This document shows positions 58,786-64,000 of a stretch of 64,000 nt of DNA, one piece after another (positions within the stretch are counted from its first letter, which is position 1; each line of letters starts with the position of its first letter). A program made the translations under genes and the position numbers. Source of the DNA: a virus; the IMG/VR virus record IMGVR_UViG_3300028176_000002, positions 32,497 to 96,496 of that record; one strand, 5' to 3'. Below the pieces are notes generated by a model. The model was not told where the DNA came from and did no database searches. It was given only the letters and a program-made list of their open reading frames with translations.

Positions 58786-59223
58786 CTAAATATTGGTAAA
58801 AATTTCTATATAATATCTTCCATTATCCCGGTATATTGTAAGCCCGGAATTTTCTTTTAAATCCGCTTTAATCGTATTTTTTAAATCTTCTTTTTTAACT
58901 TCCTTAATGATTCTATGCGGTAAAATTACTATTTTATCCCGGGAATAATAAACATAACCTACATTCCCAATTTTATAAAATATGCAATCTTGCGTTTTTC
59001 CATTAGTTTTAATCTGTTTTAATAAATCAAGGTAATTATAAAAATTCGATTGATAATAAATCCCCTCAATTGATTGATTATATTCCCGGCAATCAATTAA
59101 ATCGGATTCAATCTTCCCGGATTCATTAGCCCATAATCCCCGGGCTAGATTCTGTTTTCCGTATTTTCTTTTATTTACCGGGATAAAAACTACGATTTTT
59201 TGATTCAATCCTTTTGTATTCAT
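58786..59223 (-). CDS. 145-residue hypothetical protein, probably leaderless
   Basis: Starts MNTKGLNQKIVVFIPVNK; strands and helices with DCREYNQSIEG and a YVYYSRDKIVILPH stretch. The first ATG lies about one base after the likely transcription start, so it is probably translated without a leader. Family not recognised. Confidence 0.5.
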   Translation of the reverse strand: MNTKGLNQKIVVFIPVNKRKYGKQNLARGLWANESGKIESDLIDCREYNQSIEGIYYQSNFYNYLDLLKQIKTNGKTQDCIFYKIGNVGYVYYSRDKIVILPHRIIKEVKKEDLKNTIKADLKENSGLTIYRDNGRYYIEIFTNI

Positions 59224-59257
59224 AAGTAATAATAACATTTATTTTTATAAAAATCAA
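59222..59257 (-). promoter_or_regulatory. class 2-like promoter, first of the minus-strand operon
   Basis: TTGATT (59252-59257), 17-bp spacer, TATTAT (59229-59234). The predicted start point falls at about 59222, next to the ATG. The last promoter before the divergent region. Confidence 0.65.
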
Positions 59258-59316
59258 GGGCTAGAGATAAAATATTTTTTATGCTATAACCTATTGAATA
59301 ACAATCATTTATAACA

Positions 59317-59758
59317 ATTGATTATAACTATTTTATAACTATTTTATTTTATTACATAAACAATTGCAATCATTAAGGTTATAAAACCCGGTCAATTGGT
59401 TAAGTAAAGCATTGAATCGGGATTCCCGGCACTATGCCCGGCACGATTCCCGGGATAATCTAAAGAAATAAAATCAATCTAATCGGTCAAAATAGATTGA
59501 TTATAATTGAGTAATTGCCCGGGATTATTCCCGGCTAACTGAATAATAAAAAGCATTTAATTGATTAAAATAAAATCAAGATAATCATTTAAAATAAAAG
59601 CCGGATAATTGATTAAACTAATGTAAACAAGAGTAAAAATAAAATTGATTTAATGAGGTAATTTAAAAAACAGGCAAAGCCCAAATTCCCGGGCTACCTT
59701 GCCCGGATTATCTTTTATCTATACAATAAAAGCCCATTGATTATCAATTGATTATCAT
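59317..59758. repeat. ATTGATTA-type repeats
   Basis: AATTGATTATA or close relatives recur near 59317, 59494, 59559, 59608, 59736 and 59747, with reverse-sense AATCAAT copies between. AT-rich with CCCGGG islands. Spacing is irregular, unlike the phased array at 60398. Confidence 0.5.
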
Positions 59759-60183
59759 AAGTTATTGCAATTACTAGAGATACGGCAGGGTTAAATTTAG
59801 CAATTAAAACGATTAAAAAAAATTGCCGGTAGACTGTGTGCGGATTCCCAGAAATCATTTTTCCTAAATTCAGCCCCAATAAAAAATATAAAATCAATCA
59901 CACCATCATGTTACATTAATTCGCCATCATACATCTCCATAATTGGTCAATTCTCCCCCCGATATTATTATTAATTATCCTGTTTTTGTTTTAAATCGTT
60001 GATATCATTAATGTTATATTTAGTTTTGACAATTCCAGTGTCAACTTCCCAGCAAGTTCCCGGTAAAACAATCAATTTTAGGTGTTTTTTCGGTGTTGTA
60101 AGTCGTTGTGCTGCAATATGTTATTCGGCAGCCCCCGGCATGTTATTTTTAGCAAAAAGGAGTGTCAAGATACAGGACAGTGT

Positions 60184-60219
60184 GTCTAATATATTAAACA
60201 CATGTCTATTATATTAGAC
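60184..60219. repeat. 10-bp inverted repeat, 16-nt spacer
   Basis: GTCTAATATA (60184-60193) and TATATTAGAC (60210-60219), a perfect dyad. May be an operator or RNA hairpin. Confidence 0.7.
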
Positions 60220-60397
60220 TTATATATCTATCCAAATTTTTAGAGATATGCTATATTTTTCTTCAAAATCTTATATATCGGGTACGATTATTAAAGAATT
60301 AGCGGAATTTCTTCATTAAACGATTCTATTATTAAAGTTTATGCTAGATAGGGTCTAATTACTAATTAAATACTACTGAATACTATTCCAGTATTAC

Positions 60398-60691
60398 ATC
60401 TACGTCATTGCTATCATTAATTTTAGGTCAATCTACCTACCATCTACTATCAATCTACCCGGTATCTACCTTGCTAAGTCAGGTAGAAGTGAGGTAGAAC
60501 TTAGTAGATTCAGGTAGATATAGTCTTTATCACAACGATAAAGCACAATCTTATCTAAGCACTCTTAGAGTTTCTACCCTATTTCTACCTTTTACATAAC
60601 AGTTAACGATTTCAATAAGTTACGTAGTTTCTACCTAGTTTCTACTATTACAAGGTAGATGAAGGCAGATACCCAATCTGCCACAATCTAC
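60398..60691. repeat. phased iteron array, TCTACC / GGTAGA
   Basis: Direct copies of TCTACC start at 60432, 60443, 60454 and 60465, exactly 11 bp apart; inverted GGTAGA copies start at 60482, 60493, 60503 (AGTAGA) and 60513; forward pairs at 60573/60584 and 60630/60641 are again 11 bp apart, followed by GGTAGA at 60653. The 10-11 bp pitch puts sites on one face of the helix, as in replication or partition iterons or cooperative repressor arrays. Confidence 0.8.
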
Positions 60692-60891
60692 TTTTTATGT
60701 TTTATATCAAGCATCATTCTCGAAATGCCGAAGCCGAGCTTCCCCCAGCCCCCGGGGATACGTAAGTCGACCAATATGAGGAGATTAGGTACGGAGGTTC
60801 GTTTTGGAAGGGAAGAATCATTCATGGGCGAATTAAAGAAGGGAGTATAATTAATCTTGAAAATACGTTGAGCGACCGCAGGAGCGAAACC

Positions 60892-60924
60892 TATTTAGAT
60901 TTATGGTTTATATAAATCTAAATA
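60892..60924. repeat. 13-bp perfect inverted repeat
   Basis: TATTTAGATTTAT (60892-60904), a 7-nt loop, ATAAATCTAAATA (60912-60924). AT-rich; could be an operator or a stem-loop. No T-run follows, so it is not a simple terminator. Confidence 0.7.
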
Positions 60925-61104
60925 AAACAAAAGGTTTTCTTAAGTTATTGGTTATTGATATCTTATAGTCTTAACTTATTGACTATTATATTCAAAAGAC
61001 TAATAAGGTTGAGATGGGATTCGAAAAATAAGCGATATAATCATTTTAATTATTTTGGTGAGTGTGCGGGGCGTTTTTGCCCAAAATTGCTTCATATTGA
61101 GCTC

Positions 61105-61147
61105 ACAGTATACTGTTTTTAGCTTTATATACAGAATACTGTATATA
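61105..61147. promoter_or_regulatory. pair of ACAG-N4-CTGT palindromes (operator-like)
   Basis: ACAGTATACTGT (61105-61116) and ACAGAATACTGT (61131-61142) lie 26 bp apart centre to centre. The second is embedded in TATATACAG-AATA-CTGTATATA. Two near-identical dyads upstream of a promoter suggest a repressor site. Confidence 0.6.
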
Positions 61148-61278
61148 GTCATTTATATAAGTATAGTAATAGCAATGATTTAGTGAATTAAATGGTTTAT
61201 TTTAAAAATAGTTTTAGGTGTTGTTGTAAGATTAATGATTACAATGAGTTATGACAAAAATTATTTTTTAGTCGCCCC

Positions 61279-61306
61279 TTGACTTTGAGGGTAAATTAGG
61301 CATACT
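61279..61306 (+). promoter_or_regulatory. plus-strand sigma70-like promoter
   Basis: TTGACT (61279-61284), 16-bp spacer, CATACT (61301-61306), upstream of the first rightward gene at 61364. Spacer is one short of ideal. Confidence 0.55.
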
Positions 61307-61363
61307 TAGTACTTGTCCGGTATAAAGATTAATCTTAATTCGTGCTCAAGAAAGGTGAAGTAA

Positions 61364-61582
61364 ATGAGAAAAAGAATGATGGTAGGATGTCCTCAGTGCG
61401 GAAGAAAGATGTCAAATGGTAAACAAGGCTGTTTGTGCGTAGAATGTTCAGTTGGAAGAGAAAATACGCATGAAACACAAGAATCGGATAATCCTAGTTA
61501 TCTTTTAACAACTGAAATGCATGAAAGTAACTATTCAAGACGCTTAGCTGAAGGTTTCGCAATGATGAATGGAGATTATTAA
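61364..61582 (+). CDS. 72-residue zinc-ribbon protein
   Basis: MRKRMMVGCPQCGRKMSNG and CLCVEC, a two-pair zinc ribbon, then an acidic tail. AAGGTGAAGTAA precedes the ATG. It is the first gene transcribed rightward; may be a regulator. A tiny ORF (MNFFTEEEAGPY) follows directly. Confidence 0.6.
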   Translation: MRKRMMVGCPQCGRKMSNGKQGCLCVECSVGRENTHETQESDNPSYLLTTEMHESNYSRRLAEGFAMMNGDY

Positions 61583-61639
61583 AATGAATTTTTTCACGGA
61601 AGAAGAAGCAGGTCCTTATTAAATTGTTCTTAAAAATAT

Positions 61640-62215
61640 AAATACATAAATTTTTCAGGGGCTGATACCTGGCAAAGTTCGGAGTCTTGACTCCCATAAT
61701 CGGCTGGCTAAAACGAAAACCCCAAAAATTTTCAACCCGGATTAAATCAAACGATTTAATTCCTCTCTTTCTGACTTCCGGTCGCTCAAAAATGTTTTAA
61801 TGTGGATTATTTAAAAATAATTCATGACTGGCTCGGAAAGAGTTTTTCAAATCATCCCGGCAATAGCCGGATATAAAAGTCCACTCGCCGAAAAAGGTCG
61901 GTGGCAATTGTTGGGAGCACTGCGGATAGCGGGGCTCCCTTACTGACAAGTCATTCTTCAGGTGATAAGATTAATATTGGTCGACTGAAGATGCAAGATA
62001 GATAGGAGAATTAATTTTCTCCTACCAAATGTATCTATCGGAAATAAAAATATTAATGTTAATGCTTAGGGCGAAGAAATTTTTTCGCTCTATTCGTGTT
62101 TTCAAAATGTAGATGAGAATTAAAATACTCATCACCAAAGTTCAGTCTCGGTAGTCATGTCGGGAACAAAAACTTAGTGCCACATTAGGCACACCTGAAC
62201 AACAATTTTTAACGA
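61640..62215 (+). ncRNA. candidate large structured non-coding RNA
   Basis: No ORF of note over about 570 bases, but at least ten hairpins: AAATTTTT-x-GGGG with CCCC-AAAAATTT (61648-61732), enclosing GGAGTC-TT-GACTCC (61681-61694); GGATTAAATC/GATTTAATTCC; CCGGC-AATA-GCCGG (61857-61870); GGGAGC/GCTCCC; CTTCAG/CTGAAG; GATAGATA with TATCTATC enclosing AGGAGAA/TTCTCCT (61997-62039); GGGCGAA/TTCGCTC; GATGAG/CTCATC; GTGCC/GGCAC inside TTCAG/CTGAA. Length and branching resemble phage giant RNAs such as ROOL or GOLLD, but no known consensus was matched. Confidence 0.6.
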
Positions 62216-62226
62216 AAGGAATTAGA

Positions 62227-62760
62227 ATGAATTTTAAAAATGTAATAAATAAAATCGGATTATTTACTCTACCAGTATTAGGTGGTCTGCTCGGAGCGTT
62301 AGGCGGAGCCGATAAGAGTTCTAAATCATATCGAAGATTTGTTCTTCCGGCTTTATTAACAAGTTTTGCTTTTTCAAATACTCAAAGCGTTTTTGTAATT
62401 ACAGCAATGGCGATGAGCGGTGCTCTGAGTATTGGTTACGGAATTCCTGGAGTAGGCGACGCAGGAAGTTTTCTTGGAAGATTTTTTTATAAATTATTTA
62501 AACAAAATCATTTAGTCGCTGACATAATGACCAGAGCGACTATTGGTTTATTAATTTCATTATCATTTATTTCATTACCAATTATAAAACATAATTGGAT
62601 AATTTATTCTGCGTGTTCTTTAGGAATTATTTTAACGAATGGATTAATTTCTTGGAGAAATTTAGGCGGGTATAAATTATTCAATCGAAATCTTATTTGG
62701 AGCGAAACTATCACGTGGTTTTTAATCACATTATTTGCAACTATTTTAATATATTTTTAA
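62227..62760 (+). CDS. membrane protein (177 aa) of phage type
   Basis: About four to five spans. GGLLGALGGADKSSKSYRRF and GYGIPGVGDAGSFLGRFFY are conserved-type segments seen in small phage membrane proteins of unknown role. GAAAGGAATTAGA precedes the ATG. It is directly downstream of the structured RNA. Confidence 0.65.
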   Translation: MNFKNVINKIGLFTLPVLGGLLGALGGADKSSKSYRRFVLPALLTSFAFSNTQSVFVITAMAMSGALSIGYGIPGVGDAGSFLGRFFYKLFKQNHLVADIMTRATIGLLISLSFISLPIIKHNWIIYSACSLGIILTNGLISWRNLGGYKLFNRNLIWSETITWFLITLFATILIYF

Positions 62761-62809
62761 ATAAAACAAATTATAATCATTATAAATAAAATTAATTAAG
62801 GAGTTTAAT

Positions 62810-63160
62810 ATGCAGATAGTTAATTGGGAAATTACTAGGGGCGATTCTTGGGCAAGAGACCTTTATTTTACAGACGATGGGGTTGCACTTGATATAACCG
62901 GATATATTATCTTTCTAACAGCCAAAGAGAGAATCTCTGACCTCGATGCAGCAGCAAAAATTTCTAAGACTATTACAGTCGTTGCTGGTGTTGATGCAAC
63001 AAATGGAAAAACAACAATTTCATTATCTACTACAGAAACAGCTATAGCAATTGGTTCTTATGTTTATGATATACAGATTAAATCAGCTTCAGGAACAGTT
63101 TTAACAATTGTTTCTGGAACGATAACGATATTAAGTGATGTTACTATTCGCACTGCGTAA
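62810..63160 (+). CDS. baseplate-type (BppU N-terminal-like) virion protein
   Basis: 116 residues: NWEITRGDSWARDLYF, DDGVALDITGYIIFLTAK and GSYVYDIQIKSASGTVLT match the immunoglobulin-like N-terminal domain of phage baseplate/tail proteins (RGD, LTGY, YxYDI). AATTAAGGAGTTTAAT precedes the ATG. It opens a run of virion fibre genes. Confidence 0.7.
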   Translation: MQIVNWEITRGDSWARDLYFTDDGVALDITGYIIFLTAKERISDLDAAAKISKTITVVAGVDATNGKTTISLSTTETAIAIGSYVYDIQIKSASGTVLTIVSGTITILSDVTIRTA

Positions 63161-63185
63161 TATAAATTTTTTAATAGGAGCATAA

Positions 63186-63464
63186 ATGGCTGATAAGAAT
63201 ATAAAAATAAATTTTGTCGATGCCCAAGCAATTAGAGTAAAATTGCACGAGGGAATTCAAGGAACTGTTGGTGCTACTGGTACAACCGGTGCAGCGTCTA
63301 CTATTCCTGGACCTATCGGTACAACAGGTGCAATCGGAACAACAGGTCCAGCAGCTACAGACCATAATTTATTAACTAATAAAGATTATGTTCATGCGGG
63401 GCATACTGGTTTTCAAAAACAATTAGTATATTCACCAGATTTTAAATGTTATGAGATTGAATAA
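63186..63464 (+). CDS. short collagen-like tail protein
   Basis: 92 residues with a soluble head (DKNIKINFVDAQAIRVKL), a collagen stretch of Gly-x-y (GTVGATGTTGAAS, GPIGTTGAIGTTG) and a tail similar in type to fibre ends (HAGHTGFQKQLVYSPD). AATAGGAGCATAA precedes the ATG. Confidence 0.7.
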   Translation: MADKNIKINFVDAQAIRVKLHEGIQGTVGATGTTGAASTIPGPIGTTGAIGTTGPAATDHNLLTNKDYVHAGHTGFQKQLVYSPDFKCYEIE

Positions 63465-63493
63465 ACAGAGAAAAGATATTATCTGTTTTTTTC
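63465..63493 (+). terminator. weak hairpin-T-run
   Basis: ACAGA and TCTGT can pair around a 12-base loop, followed by seven T. Located after the collagen-like gene. Weak stem, so it may only reduce readthrough. Confidence 0.4.
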
Positions 63494-63543
63494 CGTAAGG
63501 AAAATTTGATGAGAAAGAAAAATCAACAAAAAGGAGAATTAAG

Positions 63544-64000
63544 ATGGCAATTAAAAGAATTGCGGTCATGGATGAGTTTCCGTTTCAACCGAATGCGTTA
63601 GCTTTTATAACACATGCGGATTTAGCAACAATGGCTGGTGGTACTACAGTAAAAGGAGCGAGATACATTGTTAGCGATGCTGGTGCTAATCAATATAAAA
63701 TTGCTTATTTTACTGATACTATCGGAAGTTTAGTGTATTTAGTTCCAACCGTCGGGTGGTTAATATTTGTTGAAGATGCAGATAAATATTATAAATACAT
63801 TACTTCTTGGACTGAGTACATTGGGCAGCAAGGTATCGCAGGTACCACAGGTGCTGTAGGTGCTGACGGTACTACAGGTGCAGTTGGAACTACAGGTGCT
63901 GTAGGTGCTGACGGTACTACAGGTGCAGTTGGAACTACAGGTGCTGTAGGTGCTGACGGTACTACAGGTGCAGTTGGAACTACAGGTGCTGTAGGTGCTG
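63544..64000 (+). CDS. collagen-like tail fibre, partial
   Basis: Runs off the right edge. [20 protein letters not shown], a beta-rich head of about 95 residues ending near EYIGQQG, then a perfect 15-residue repeat rich in Gly-Ala/Thr-x. AAAAGGAGAATTAAG precedes the ATG. Likely a trimeric virion fibre shaft. Confidence 0.75.
   Translation, partial: MAIKRIAVMDEFPFQPNALAFITHADLATMAGGTTVKGARYIVSDAGANQYKIAYFTDTIGSLVYLVPTVGWLIFVEDADKYYKYITSWTEYIGQQGIAGTTGAVGADGTTGAVGTTGAVGADGTTGAVGTTGAVGADGTTGAVGTTGAVGA
63856..64000 (+). repeat. 45-bp perfect tandem repeat in the fibre gene
   Basis: Units start at 63856, 63901, 63946 and 63991, three full copies and a part at the edge, with no base differences. 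Codes for 15 residues with Gly every third. May vary in copy number between phages. Confidence 0.9.

Larger units (their letters stand above)
59258..61363. other. 2.1-kb non-coding divergent control region / candidate origin
   Basis: No convincing gene in either strand. It splits minus-strand genes on the left from plus-strand genes on the right. It holds ATTGATTA-type repeats (59317-59758), a TCTACC/GGTAGA iteron array (60398-60691), several inverted repeats, a paired palindrome and a plus-strand promoter. CCCGGG words continue through the first 0.5 kb. Candidate replication origin or partition/control locus. Confidence 0.6.

Noticed and set aside
59715-59897. 60-codon minus-strand frame in the divergent region
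   Set aside because: No ribosome binding site, no recognisable protein features, and it lies in the AT-rich repeat zone.
59999-60217. 72-codon plus-strand frame
   Set aside because: Ends inside a perfect inverted repeat and has no start signal; composition does not look coding.
876-61582. Alternative genetic code (TGA as Trp or Gly) for the whole phage
   Set aside because: Many neighbouring genes end at TGA with ATGA or GTGA overlaps and keep normal domain ends, so TGA is a working stop. Only the lysin has a TGA inside a conserved domain.
63171-63365. Cys/Ser-rich 64-codon minus-strand frame opposite the collagen-like gene
   Set aside because: Arises from the complement of Gly-x-y codons; no start signal.
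63510-63602. 30-codon plus-strand ORF ([12 protein letters not shown]) before the fibre
   Set aside because: Has a fair ribosome binding site but overlaps the fibre start in another frame and looks like a by-product; not supported enough to call.

Overview
The window reads as part of a large, AT-rich tailed-phage genome (Caudoviricetes-like; my estimate is about 70% A+T). The evidence is a full phage-type replication set, virion-type proteins at the right edge, one-directional gene packing with 1-30 nt stop/start overlaps, many proteins under 60 residues, and repeated free-standing HNH endonucleases. Genes use the standard bacterial code with strong AGGAGG-type ribosome binding sites and a few clear GTG and TTG starts. 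Almost every gene from 1 to 59.2 kb is on the minus strand. Genes after 61.3 kb are on the plus strand, so 59.2-61.3 kb is a divergent control region and a candidate replication origin. The host cannot be named. Two exported proteins with barrel-like C-termini hint at a host with an outer membrane, but this is weak.

Layout. 1-11.6 kb: surface-sugar and small-molecule enzymes (three multidomain GT2/LicD-type proteins plus a partial GT2, a TagD-like cytidylyltransferase, an SDR, a DUF2284 protein, a hexapeptide acyltransferase), with ClpP, a phosphoesterase and HNH genes. 12-17.5 kb: a BT1/MFS-like transporter, a tRNA-like element, an M17 aminopeptidase, an M50 site-2 protease and peptide deformylase. 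17.5-34 kb: DNA metabolism (SbcC/SbcD-like pair, ligase, RuvC-like resolvase, family B polymerase, receiver-domain protein, RecA/UvsX-like recombinase, PD-(D/E)XK nuclease, prim-pol/helicase, probable ssDNA-binding protein, FEN-like nuclease). 35-41 kb: ribosomal protein bS21, nucleotide-metabolism proteins, a membrane-anchored trypsin-like protease, an M14-like peptidase and a barrel-tailed membrane protein. 41-49 kb: phosphoesterase, sigma factor, tyrosine recombinase, a CHAP lysin interrupted by an in-frame TGA, RuvB and a collagen/coiled-coil surface protein.

49-59.2 kb is an accessory block of mostly tiny genes with its own signature: CCGG/CCCGGG words far above expectation, GGGGG-type ribosome binding sites and sigma70-like promoters. 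It holds the most interesting pair: an E1/ThiF-like protein just downstream of a 64-residue beta-grasp ubiquitin-like protein ending in Gly-Gly. It also holds a HExxH metallopeptidase/ART-like polyvalent protein with 39-bp internal repeats and a recently duplicated small gene.

59.2-61.3 kb is non-coding, with ATTGATTA repeats, a helically phased TCTACC/GGTAGA iteron array and several dyads. 61.6-62.2 kb is a gene-free stretch folding into at least ten hairpins, a candidate large structured RNA, followed by a membrane protein, a baseplate-like protein and collagen-like fibre proteins running off the right edge.

Inferred logic: the left block equips the phage to alter the host surface and protein pool; the centre copies, recombines and repairs DNA; bS21, deformylase and the sigma factor retune host translation and transcription; the right edge begins the virion genes. 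Function calls rest on motifs read by eye; no database search was run.
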